Notes under the pieces: generated by a model | What the model was told of the DNA's origin: nothing | Seen by the model: the letters and a program-made list of their open reading frames with translations, nothing else | Databases searched by the model: none | Part shown: piece by piece, positions 22,896 through 33,693 of the stretch | How the letters are laid out: every line of letters starts with the position of its first letter | Position numbering within the stretch: position 1 is the first letter of the stretch | Program-made: the position numbers and the translations under genes | NCBI GenBank assembly: GCA_003255065.1 | Contig: QAOA01005753.1 | Span: 180,765-244,764 of the forward strand | Source of the DNA: Cercis canadensis | Taxonomy: Eukaryota; Streptophyta; Magnoliopsida; Fabales; Fabaceae | DNA: 64,000 nucleotides | Direction of reading: 5' to 3'

Positions 22896-23861
22896 GGAGG
22901 TCAGTCAGCTTTTTTAGGTTTGAGGGGGAGATGTTGGATCCCACCTGGATTGTCTGTCTTGAGCTACTTCCTACTTGAATCAGGATGAGCTCATCCCTAG
23001 GCACGGGACGAGTTTCTTGGTTTTCCTTTATGTTGTTGAGCTCGTCAATGGGAATCGAGGATATGGAAGGCGGTTAACTGATGCTTTTTGACCTTTGGGG
23101 TCTGGAGTAATTAATTGACAAACTGATATTATAACATGTTCTACCAGAAGCTGGTTTCCTCTTGCTTGCCTGACGTTCCCCGAGGTAGTGGGAAATTTGA
23201 GTAATAGGTACTTTGTTGAGACTATTGCATCAATTTGATTGAGGGATAATTGCCCCAGAATGGCATTGTAAGCAGAGGAGCAGTTGACGACTAGGAACCA
23301 GACGTCGGTGTTGGCCAAGTTTAGAAAGTCTTCTAAGGTTACTCTCAAGGTGATAGTGCCCTTGACTTCAACGTGGGTTCCAGAGAAGCCCATGAGTGTT
23401 CCCGGGTAGTGCTTAAGGTTAGAGGTAGGGATGTCGAGTTGGGTAAAGACATGGTAGAAAATGACATCAGCCGAGCTCCGTTGGTTCACCAGGACCTTGC
23501 AAACTTCGTAGTTGGCAATTAAGCAGGATATGACCATGAGATCGTCGTGTTCTGGGTCAATGGTCACATAATCGACATCAGAGAAAGAGATAGTTGGCCG
23601 GGGCTTAGATCTCCTAGCGACAGTAGTGTGGAGGATTTATTTTTTGTGCTTCTGAGCTGCCCTTTCGTGCCTTTTTTCAGAGGATTTTGAAGATTCTCCT
23701 CTTGCGAAACCACCTGCAATAGTATGGATGGTCCCCGCGGCATTTTGCCTCGGGCCTTCTTGTTGATTCAGGGGGTTTCTGCCTGGAGCCCGGTCACCCT
23801 ACTAGTCCTAGCAAGGTGGTTGATTCCTTTGCGAGGACTTATTCTTATGTCGGTATTCTCT
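22896..23861 (-). pseudogene. Tat/Ogre-type gag-protease fragment
   Basis: The open frame at 23567-23028 encodes a plant Ty3/gypsy protease region with LVNQRSSADVIF, a GFSGTHVEVKGTI segment and AYNAILGQLSLN. The family pattern is VD(N/Q)GSSAD; here the catalytic Asp is Asn and the Gly is Arg, so the protease would be inactive. Upstream (23568-23800) a degenerate TIAGGFARGESS segment matches the end of gag in this lineage. The fragment runs into the N gap. 22896-23027 holds no recognisable domain. Confidence 0.7.
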
Positions 23862-24051
23862 NNNNNNNNNNNNNNNNNNNNNNNNNNNNNNNNNNNNNNN
23901 NNNNNNNNNNNNNNNNNNNNNNNNNNNNNNNNNNNNNNNNNNNNNNNNNNNNNNNNNNNNNNNNNNNNNNNNNNNNNNNNNNNNNNNNNNNNNNNNNNNN
24001 NNNNNNNNNNNNNNNNNNNNNNNNNNNNNNNNNNNNNNNNNNNNNNNNNNN
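23862..24051. other. Assembly gap (190 N)
   Basis: Run of N. The left flank is a Tat-type gag fragment and the right flank is the 3' noncoding region of a family I element, so at least one element boundary lies in the gap. True gap size is unknown. Confidence 0.98.
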
Positions 24052-24282
24052 AAATTAAGCCTAAAACAGAAAACATAACACTAAAAATCTAAACAGAAAA
24101 TAGTAAAAACAGCAAGTAAAGTAAAATAGGAAAACAGAAACCATAAAAACACACACAACAAGCTAATCCCTCCCCCACACTTAAATTTTTGCAGTGTCCT
24201 CAATGCAAAGCACAAAGCAAACAGTAAAAGCAAGCAAGGCACTAAAAATAAAAGAGAAAGGGAAAGAAAACAGCCTGTGGGT

Positions 24283-27200
24283 TTAAGTCTCATAAAGGGC
24301 AGCAGACAAGTGCACCTCCTCCACCACTTGCTCTTGAAAACCCTCATAGAAAGGTTTCAGTCGATGTCCGTTCACTGGGAAGGTCTGGTTGGTTGCCTCA
24401 TTCTTGATCTGAATTGCACCATAAGGAAAGACATGAGTCACCACAAAAGGACCCATCCATAGAGAATGAAGCTTGCCGGGCATTAGCTTGAGACGAGAGT
24501 TGTAGAGTGTTGTAGAGTAGCACTTTCTGACCAATGTAGAACTCTTTTCTCACTAACATCTTGTCATGGACAGCCTTGGTCTTTTCTTTGTAGATTCTAG
24601 AATTCTCATAAGCTGCCAACCGGATTTCATCAAGTTCCTGCAGGTGGAGTTTCCTCTGTGATCCAGCTTGGGCTAAATCAAGATTACATTGCTTCACAGC
24701 CCAGTACGCCTTATGCTCGATCTCTACTGGAAGGTGACATGCCTTGCCAAAAACTAGCCTGTAAAGGGACATGCCAATAGGGGTCTTGTAGGCAGTCCGA
24801 TAGGCCCACAATGCATTATCCAAACGCAGGCTCCAGTCCTTTCTGTTGGGCTGGACAGTCTTCTCTAAAATTTGCTTAATCTCCCTATTTGACACCTCTG
24901 CTTGCCCATTGGTCTGTGGATGGTAAGGGGTTGACACCTTGTGCACCACACCATACTTTCTCAACAAAGCAGCCATGTGCCTATTGCAGAAGTGTGAACC
25001 TTGGTCACTGATGATGGCTCTTGGAACGCCGAACCTGTAGAAAATGTGAGTCCTGACAAAATCTAAGACAACACGAGAATCATCAGTCCGGGGGGCCTTG
25101 GCCTCTACCCATTTAGAAACATAGTCCACAGCTAAAAGAATATACACAAAACCAAAAGAAGTAGGGAAAGGACCCATGAAATCGATGCCCCAAACATCAA
25201 ATATCTCACAAAACAGCAAAGGCTGTTGAGGCATCTCATTCCTACGAGAAATATTACCTGTCCGTTGGCATTGGGCACAATTCTTACAAAAGCTGTACGC
25301 ATCATGAAATAGGGTAGGCCAATAGAGTCCAGAATCTAAAACTTTACGAGCAGTGCGCTGAGGTCCAAAATGACCACCACATGCAGAAGTATGACAGAAC
25401 TGTAACACAGACTCAGACTCATGTCCAGGCACACACCTCCTAATTACTTGGTCACTACAGAGTCTCCACAAGTAGGGGTCATCCCACACATAATGTTTGG
25501 ATTCACTTTTAAGCTTATCTACTTGATGCTTCTTAAAATAAGCAGGTAACTCAGAAGCAACTAAGTAGTTTACCAGGTCAGCATACCAAGGATCTGTACC
25601 TTGCAGCTGATAAAGCTGCTCATCCGGGAAGGTTTCTCTGATGGGAAGGTTGTCCAAAGTCAGTGGTATCCGACTCAGGTGATCTGCTACCAAGTTCTCG
25701 GCTCCACTCTTGTCTCTGATCTCAAGGTCGAATTCTTGCAAGAGCAGCATCCACCTAATGAGCCTAGGCTTCGCATCCGGCTTCTTGAGCAAGTACTTTA
25801 AAGCTGCATGATCAGAGAAAGCAATGACTTTAGAATTAAGCAAATATGAACGGAATTTATCTAAAGCAAACACAATTGCAAGGAGCTCTTTCTCAGTAGT
25901 GGTGTAATTTGCTTGGGCAGCATCCAAAGTGCGAGAGGCATAATAAATCACGTGGGACAGCTTGTCCACTCGCTGTGCAAGGACAGCTCCTACTGCAAAG
26001 TTTGATGCATCGCACATAAGCTCAAAGGGAAACTCCCAGTTAGGTGGCTGCATGATGGGAGGGGAGGTAAGGCTCTGCTTCAGCTGATCAAAGGCTACTC
26101 TGCACTGCTTATCAAAGTCGAAATCCACTTCTTTCTGGAGAAGCTTAGACAATGGCAAGGCAATCTTGCTGAAGTCCTGGATGAATCGCCTGTAAAACCC
26201 TGCATGACCAAGAAAGGAACGCACTTCCCGCACACAAGTGGGGTAGGGTAAGGAGGCAATAACATCTATCTTAGCCTTATCTACTTCAATGCCTTTGCTA
26301 GAAATTACATGCCCTAAAACTATGCCTTGTTCGACCATGAAGTGACATTTCTCAAAATTAAGAACAAGGTTAGTCTCAATGCATCTATCAAGTACCCTAG
26401 CAAGGCTATCTAAACATGCATCAAAAGAGGAGCCATATACAGTAAAGTCATCCATGAATACCTCCATGCAGTGTTCTAAAAAATCAGAAAATATGCTCAC
26501 CATACACCGCTGGAATGTACCAGGGGCATTACACAGGCCGAAAAGCATCCTCCTATATGCAAATGTGCCGAATGGACAGGTGAAAGTCGTCTTCTCCTGA
26601 TCCTCTGGGGCTATGTGAATCTGGAAGTAGCCTGAGAAGCCATCCAGGAAGCAGTAATGGGACTTCCCTGCCAGTCTCTCTAACATCTGATCAATAAAGG
26701 GTAGAGGGAAGTGATCCTTCCTTGTCGCCTGGTTGAGTCTTCTATAATCGATGCAGACGCGCCAGCTGTTCTGCACTCTGGTGGGGATCAACTTATTCTT
26801 CTCATTGGCTACCACAGTTATGCCACTCTTCTTTGGAACCACTTGAACTGGACTCACCCATTTGCTATCTGAGATGGGGTAGATAATGCCGGCTGACAAC
26901 AGCTTGCTCACTTCTTTCTTGACCACATCCAGAATCAACGGGTTAAGTCGCCTTTGGGGCTGTCTCACTGGTTTAGCTTCTTCCTCTAATAAAATCCTAT
27001 GCATGCAGGTGGAGGGGCTAATGCCAGGAATGTCTGCTAGTGTCCATCCAATAGCTGTCTTCCGCTGCTTCAGAATCTGCAACAACCTCTCTTCTTGTTC
27101 AGGTTGCAGATTGTTGGCTATGATGACAGGCAGCTTTTCTTCTGCTTCTAGGAAAGCATACTTGAGATGGTCAGGTAACGGTTTCAGCTCAAGAATAGGT

Positions 27201-27419
27201 GGTTGCTGCACAGAGGGAACTAGCTTGGTTGGAGAAACCAAGTCTGCTGTGTGAAGCTCAGAAACACCTGCAAGCTCTGCACTATGCTCCAAAACAATCT
27301 CATCATATCCCATATATGCAGAAATTTCAGAACAGGCAGCACAACTCCCATCACAATTAGTACATGCGGGACAATCTAAAGTATCTAGCAAGCCTACTAT
27401 ATCAGGAAATTCAGCTACA
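24283..27419 (-). pseudogene. pol: Element D pol: RT-RNase H-integrase with intact catalytic residues
   Basis: One open frame of 1011 codons (27433-24398) whose first five codons come from the adjoining LTR fragment, so its ATG is fortuitous. Residues: cysteine cluster C21, C24, C27, C31, C34; RT about 165-345 with D264 and FMDD D328/D329; RNase H with D475, E514 or E516, D541 and D584; integrase zinc region H680, H687, C719, C722; DDE triad D751, D810, E846 (DX58DX35E). A 10-bp duplication at 24501-24520 shifts the frame before the C-terminal WMGPFVV module, which continues in another frame to 24283. Protease and gag are missing. Confidence 0.85.
24501..24520. repeat. 10-bp tandem duplication in element D integrase
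   Basis: tgtagagtgt followed by tgtagagtag; G and C have one unit. It causes the C-terminal integrase frameshift. Confidence 0.85.
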
Positions 27420-28100
27420 TCTCTGTGTTTCATGCATATCTTGAGTTCTGGATGTCTGAAAATTCCGAGTCATACCTTGTTGGAAAGTTGAGAGAATTGT
27501 ATACAACTTTCTTTCAGGGCTCCAAAGCTAATTCGGACGTTCAGAAGGTCATATGCAGCCTGGAAGCCAGAGAAGACATGCTGTCGTAGGATCCTGACCT
27601 ACATGTAGTATTTGGATCATAACTTGAGTTGTGGATGTCATATGGACCTGAAACTGGTACCATTGGAAAGCTAACAGACAGAGCTTCAATTGATATGAAG
27701 ACCGGTTCACCATATTTTATTTTGAAGATGGTATTATTTGCTGTGCAAGTTAGCTGACGGTTCCAGACACCTTTTGCTACTTAAATGGGCCTAACTTCCT
27801 CATGACAAGTCCAAATGGGCCCAAACCAAAGCCCAATTGAAGCTAAGGCCCATGGGAACAAGTGTGCCCTAAGGGCAATTTGGGTGTGCATGTAAATTTG
27901 GAGGTCTATATCAGCAAGAGGGGGCAGCCGAAATTGAGAATGAAGTCATTAGATATTTTTAGACAACTTTTCCTCTTTCCTTAGTCTCTAAGTTTTCTCG
28001 TAGATATTTTGTAAGAACTCAGCTCTTCTTGTTCATGGAGGGCTAAATCATCATACCAATCCAGGTTTTGCTATTCTGATTATTGATTTTGAGATTATGT
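27420..28100 (+). repeat. Family II LTR fragment, inverted
   Basis: About 680 bp matching, in reverse complement, the middle of the complete solo LTR at 45242-46673 (including the ggatcctgac and aaggcccatggga segments and a shared TATAT region near 27906). Both LTR ends are missing. It separates fragments D and E and is opposite in orientation to the solo copy. Confidence 0.82.
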
Positions 28101-30199
28101 GTATTCTTGCAAGAGCAGCATCCACCTAATGAGCCTAGGCTTCGCATCAGGCTTCTTGAGCAAGTACTTTAAAGCTGCATGATCAGAGAAAGTAATGACT
28201 TTAGAATTAAGCAAATATGAACGAAATTTATCTAAAGCAAACACAATTGCAAGGAGCTCTTTCTCAGTAGTGGTGTAATTTGCTTGGGCAGCATCCAAAG
28301 TGCGAGAGGCATAATAAATCACGTGGGACAGCTTGTCCACTCGCTGTGCAAGGACAGCTCCTACTGCAAAGTTTGATGCATCGCACATAAGCTCAAAGGG
28401 AAACTCCCAGTTAGGTGGCTGCATGATGGGAGGGGAGGTAAGGCTCTGCTTCAGCTGATCAAAGGCTACTCTGCACTGCTTATCAAAGTCGAAATCCACT
28501 TTTTTCTGGAGAAGCTTAAACAATGGCAAGGCAATCTTGCTGAAGTCCTGGATGAATCGCCTGTAAAACCCTGCATGACCAAGAAAGGAACGCACTTCCC
28601 GCACACAAGTGGGGTAGGGTAAGGAGGCAATAACATCTATCTTAGCCTTATCTACTTCAATGCCTTTGCTAGAAATTACATGCCCTAAAACTACGCCTTG
28701 TTCGACCATGAAGTGACATTTCTCAAAATTAAGAACAAGGTTAGTCTTAATGCATCTATCAAGTACCCTAGCAAGACTATCTAAACATGCATCAAAAGAG
28801 GAGCCATATACAGTAAAGTCATCCATGAATACCTCCATGCAGTGTTCTAAAAAATCAGAAAATATGCTCACCATACACCGCTGGAATGTACCAGGGGCAT
28901 TACACAGGCCGAAAGGCATCCTCCTATATGCAAATGTGCCGAATGGACAGGTGAAAGTCGTCTTCTCCTGATCCTCTGGGGCTATGTGAATCTGGAAGTA
29001 GCCTGAGAAGCCATCCAGGAAGCAGTAATGGGACTTCCCTGCCAGTCTCTCTAACATCTGATCAATAAAGGGTAGAGGGAAGTGATCCTTCCTTGTCGCC
29101 TGGTTGAGTCTTCTATAATCGATGCAGACGCGCCAGCTGTTCTGCACTCTGGTGGGGATCAACTCATTCTTCTCATTGGCTACCACAGTTATGCCACTCT
29201 TCTTTGGAACCACTTGAACTGGACTCACCCATTTGCTATCTGAGATTGGGTAGTTAATGCCGGCTGACAACAGCTTGCTCACTTCTTTCTTGACCACATC
29301 CAGAATCAACGGGTTAAGTCGCCTTTGGGGCTGTCTCACTGGTTTAGCTTCTTCCTCTAATAAAATCCTATGCATGCAGGTGGAGGGGCTAATGCCAGGA
29401 ATGTCTGCTAGTGTCCATCCAATAGCTATCTTCCACTGCTTCAGAATCTGCAACAACCTCTCTTCTTGTTCAGGTTGCAGATTGTTGGCTATGATGACAG
29501 GCAACTTTTCTTCTGCTTCTAGGAAAGCATACTTGAGATGGTCAGGTAACGGTTTCAGCTCAAGAATAGGTGGTTGCTGTACAGAAGGAACTAGCTTGGT
29601 TGGAGAAACCAAGTCTGCTGTGTGAAGCTCAGAAACACCTGCAAGCTCTGCACTATGCTCCAAAACAGTCTCATCATATCCCATATATGCAGAAATTTCA
29701 GAACAGGCAGCACAACTCTCATCACAATTAGTACATGCGGGGCAATCTAAAGTATCTAGCAAGCCTACTATATCAGGAAATTCAGCTACCAATTCAGCAT
29801 GCACATCATCAACTAGCAGGTCTATGACATCTATTTGGAACACTGAATGCTCTTCTAGAGGGTGTTTCATGGCATCACTTAAATTAAAACGAATTACAGT
29901 GTCACCAAATTCCATGCACAGGGTACCAGCATGCACATCAATTATGGTCTTAGCAGTTTTAAGGAAGGGTCTACCTAAGATCAAAGGGGCATGTCTAGAT
30001 GTAGACTCATCCTCCATATTTAACACATAAAAATCTGCTGGAAATATTAAATCATTTACCCTAACCAAAACATCCTCAAGAAGGCCTGCAGGATAGGCTG
30101 TGCTTCTATTAGCAAGCTGAATGACTACTCCAGTGAGCTTCAGTTCTCCAATCTGCAGTGATAAATAGATGGACTTGGGCATCACGTTGATGGAAGCAC
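28101..30199 (-). mobile_element. Element E: family I fragment (protease to RNase H)
   Basis: Minus-strand pol fragment bounded on both sides by foreign LTR pieces. It begins immediately after the protease DLGA motif and ends in RNase H. It has no gag, integrase or LTR of its own. Confidence 0.85.
28101..30199 (-). pseudogene. pol: Element E pol remnant (protease-RT-RNase H)
   Basis: Nearly the whole fragment is one open frame (696 codons, 30185-28095). It holds protease beyond its catalytic Asp, the cysteine cluster, RT with intact CFLDGFSGY and FMDDFTVYG, and RNase H with MCDASN, TTTEKE and the FSDH segment. It ends at LLLQE, where the family II LTR fragment begins. The protease active site lies outside the fragment, so no complete enzyme set is present. 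Confidence 0.85.
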
Positions 30200-30242
30200 T
30201 GATAACACATTATTTTATACTATTTGTTTCTCTTATACTTAG
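30200..30242 (+). repeat. 43-bp inverted tip of a family I LTR
   Basis: Begins TGATAACACATTATT in plus orientation, exactly the coding-strand start of the family I LTR, and ends after 43 bp where element F homology starts. It marks a plus-strand element that inserted into E's protease region and was then almost wholly lost. Confidence 0.85.
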
Positions 30243-31290
30243 AAGAATTGGCAAACAACAACATCTCTTGCTCCCCATTCAAAGAATAGTTTGGCCTATG
30301 GTTGGCTTGGACAGCCCATGTATTACCTGCACTCATTCCACCAACATTAAAATATTCACTTGCAACCAAGGTTCTAACATGATCTATACCTAGTGTTATA
30401 GCATGTGAAGAAGTAAGAAGCATAAAATCACCTAACCCTTTAATATTAGTGCTTAAATCATCACATGCATGCACCATAACTACAAGCTTAGGGTCATGCT
30501 GGAATAACTTTTCAGCAAGCTCACAATTAAAATCAGGTTGTGTTAAAGTAGGAAAGAGTGTAGAATTGACCGTAGGACCCTTGTCAAGTTCATTTTGGGT
30601 TGTCTCTCGAGAGTCTTCTTCAAAATCTAACTCATTGTAGACCTCTTCGACTAAATCCTCCTTTGTCTTCTTGGACATAGTGACTTTCTCGGATTCTAAG
30701 GTCATTGAATCAGGGACAGCTTTCTCTGCTGTCTGTGGCTTGTTTGTAGATTGAGGTTCAATTGGTTCTGGCATAGAATTTTCAGTTGGGTCTAGAATTT
30801 TCTGTAAAGAAACTTTTTTAGAACCTTGGGGCTGCAGTTGACTCACTGAGGATGCCAATAGTTCAATTTGGGTATTTAAATTTTGCATGGTGACCTCTCT
30901 CCTTTGCTGGAACTGAATGGTATGAGTAGCCAATTGCTTCACCAAGTCCTCAATTGAAGATTCAGATTCTATGCATGTTAGACTTAGTTGTTGCATAGGC
31001 TGCTCTGACGGTTGCCAATACTGTTGCGGTGGGGCTGCATTGCCATATATCAAATTGGTATGATCTCTCCAATCAAAGTTATAGGCATTGAAGTATGGAT
31101 CATATATAGGCTGCTGCCATGTAGCTACAAAAGGATCTTGAAATCCATAATCATCATCCGAAAATGTAGAGCGTGCATTGGTAGGATGAGAGGTACTAGA
31201 ACAAATGCCACAAAATTGGACTGGCTGTTGATGTTGGGCCATTGTGAACTGTCTCACCAATGAGGATAATTCATTAATGCTATGCTCCAT
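30243..31290 (-). pseudogene. Truncated gag-remnant/novel-module ORF of element F
   Basis: Homologous to the 575-residue ORF of B from its start to about residue 400, with many substitutions. The zinc knuckle has lost its last cysteine (HPTNARSTF against HPTNGCPTF in B). About 50 residues carrying the cysteine cluster are absent in frame. The unrecognised module is represented by the segment from TVNSTLFPTL to LLFANS and is well conserved with B. The hydrophobic C-terminus is lost at the junction with the inverted LTR tip. As in B, a TAG precedes the start. Confidence 0.8.
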
Positions 31291-32279
31291 CCACTATTGA
31301 TCAGCAAGTGATGCAACAACATTTTTCACTCTTATAGTAGAATGAGAACCTAGCATGAATAAAAAGATAACAGAACACCAAAATACACAAGGACAAACAA
31401 TAAAACAGTGAAAGGAAATAACTAAAATCAAAACACACCAAATACACTAAACAAAAGTAAAAAATAAAACACCAAAATAACACTAGTTTACCCATCTAAA
31501 CATTTTTAAAAAAATTTCTACTGCCATAGGATGAAAGCTAAATGAAAATGAAACTCAAAAATCAAATAAAAAATTTTAAAAAAATTGAAAAAGTGCTCAA
31601 AACGATGGAATTCGGCTTAAAAACGAAGACCTCATTGCATAGCAATGACTATTGATTTTTAGCTCGTTTTCCTTCAACTGACCAAGTTTCAGGTCAATCA
31701 GAGTATAAAAATTTGGCCAAAACAGTACATGCGAAAACTACTAAATCAAATCGAAGCAAGGGGAAAACAAAGGAAAACTGGCACCAAGGCACCAGAATTC
31801 ACACAATAGAACCCTAAAACAGCAAAGGAAACAAAACAACAAGAAAAAAACTATCACCACAATGCTCACACAATATAAAAATTTGGCCGAAAGTGGACGA
31901 AGATATCAAAGGAGACAAAATAACGGCAAAGAAAATAAAACAAGGGCAATAATAGCACAAAGTTCAGCTCATAGTGCTTCTCACAATGCCATTTCCTTGT
32001 TCATAATTTTGCAGCTCAATCTTAGTTGGTGAGAATTGAAAACAACACAGAACAGAAACACTAAACATGATGCAGCTCAATCTTAGTTGGTGAGAATCGA
32101 AAACAACACAGAACAAAAATACTAAACATGGAAAGAAAACCTAAGCAAAACAGGAAAACAAAACAGGAAAACAAGTAGAACAAGAGGAGAATGATGAAGA
32201 ACAATGACTAGAAACAAGAACAATAAGCAAATAAAACAATCACAAAAGAGTCCTAAGAAGATTAATATGTTAGGTAAAA
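31291..32279 (-). other. Element F untranslated leader with a 61-bp duplication
   Basis: Homologous to B's leader. A 61-bp unit starting gcagctcaatcttagttgg repeats at 32011 and 32072; B has one unit. No gene is seen. Confidence 0.75.
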
Positions 32280-32297
32280 TCCCCGGCAACGGCGCCA
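32280..32297 (-). other. Primer-binding site of element F (perfect tRNA-Asp match)
   Basis: The minus strand reads TGGCGCCGTTGCCGGGGA, identical to that of B. Confidence 0.92.
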
Positions 32298-32303
32298 AAA
32301 TTT

Positions 32304-33677
32304 TGACGGGTGCCGAACCGTACAAAATTAAACTACTAATTGTAACTAATTTGTAGTATAGGATGCAACCAGTGTCGTATCCTAAGGATTCACTAGAATA
32401 ACTAATCTTTTAAGAACTTAAACAAGAACAGAATAAGGGGGGGTTTGTGTTGAATGCAATATACTAAGAATTTAGAAAGCAGTAAACTGAATTTACCAAA
32501 TAAGAGAAAACGCAATCAACTCAAGCAGGCAACCAAACCTTAATCCATCCTTGTTCACTAAAGATAAACTAGATCTGATTTAATTCTTGGTTAAGTGTTA
32601 CCTGGAACCCCTAACAATAACACTTAGAATTCCTACTGATTTACCAATCAGGATTCAATTAATCATGGAATTAAGACTCTAGGCAACCGCTCTATATCAC
32701 TAAATCCAGATTAATTTAATAACCGAATTATCCAAGTTAACCATATATTAAAGACCTTTAAAGTATGATTATCAATCTGATTACTGTTATGAATCTAATC
32801 AACCGATTTAAATTCATACAACTCATGGAATCAAAGTACCATTCAATCACATGAAGAAGGGGAGAAGCAGTAATTCAAATTAAATTAAATCAAACCCGGT
32901 TGAAGCACAGGAACTCTGGATTGTCAAGTTTGGCTCCTCTTGAATTGATTACAAACGAACTTAGCCTTCCATGGAAGACTTGAACACAAAGCAAAGGGGA
33001 AAAACGAACTAAGCAAAGGAGGCAGCATCAGCTCAAGGAATTTCGTATCTCTTCTGATTGTGTATATTTGCCTCCACAACTTGAGAATATATACTAGCTG
33101 GCTGCCTCCTCTAGGTTTCCTAATGGTTTCCTAATTACAAAATAAACCTAGTTTCCTAAATTATTAATGGTAAAAACAAGACCAAGCCCTAGTGTCATGT
33201 GTGCTGGCCCAAAAACAGATGTTGGCCCAAAAACATGATCAAGCCCTAGTGTCATGTGTGCTGGCCCAAAAATAGATATTGGCCCAAATAAACATGCTCT
33301 GGTCCAATAGGCAGCCCTAAGGAAAGGAATCAGTCAATGTTGGGCGGAGTGCTGGGCGGAGCAGAAAATCTGGACTGCTTGCACGCGAATTTCAGTTGTC
33401 CAGACGCAAGAATCAGCTTCTGGGCTCTTCATATGAAATGTGGCATTTTATGTCAGCTTTCCAACGAAACTGGAATCACATAAATCGAACATCTATAGCA
33501 AAAGATATGGTGAAAAACGTAAGCAGTGCCAGAATTTAACAGTTAAACAATTAAAATCTACAAGCACCAACAAGTCCAAATCTACAAAACATGTCTAAAA
33601 GCCATAAAAATCATTAGAAACACACACTAAAAGACTAAGTATAAGGGAAACAAATAGTATAAAATAATGTGTTATCA
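32304..33677 (-). repeat. Family I LTR shared by elements F and G
   Basis: 1374 bp, termini TGACGGG and TTATCA on the plus strand. On its left is F's primer-binding site and on its right is G's polypurine tract, so one LTR is 5' LTR to F and 3' LTR to G. It is longer than its relatives because of tandem duplications of 57 bp (33184 and 33241) and 12 bp (33338 and 33350). A TATATA box lies at 33088-33093 on the minus strand. Confidence 0.92.
33184..33361. repeat. Two short tandem duplications in the F/G LTR
   Basis: aagccctagtgtcatgtgtg repeats at 33184 and 33241 (57-bp period). tgttgggcggag and tgctgggcggag repeat at 33338 and 33350 (12-bp period). The other family I LTRs carry one unit of each. 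Confidence 0.85.
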
Positions 33678-33693
33678 AATTTCCCCACACTTA
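33678..33693 (-). other. Polypurine tract of element G
   Basis: Minus strand AAGTGTGGGGAAATT against the LTR start TGATAAC. It has one G fewer than B's tract. Confidence 0.8.

Larger units (their letters stand above)
24052..27419 (-). mobile_element. Element D: family I fragment (pol and 3' region)
   Basis: Contains, in coding order, the protease-RT linker, RT, RNase H, integrase and the start of the 3' noncoding region with the polypurine-like motif at 24171-24183. It lacks LTRs, gag and protease. Its coding-strand 5' end stops abruptly at 27419 against a family II LTR fragment. The other side is the N gap. Confidence 0.85.
30243..33677 (-). mobile_element. Element F: second copy of the non-autonomous element, truncated
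   Basis: Minus strand: LTR (33677-32304), primer-binding site, leader, and the first part of the same fusion ORF as element B. The distal half of the ORF and everything to the 3' LTR are missing at 30243. The LTR is shared with element G. Confidence 0.85.

Noticed and set aside
23724..24092. Open frames spanning the N gap
   Set aside because: They are open only because N codons read as X; no evidence of coding across the gap.
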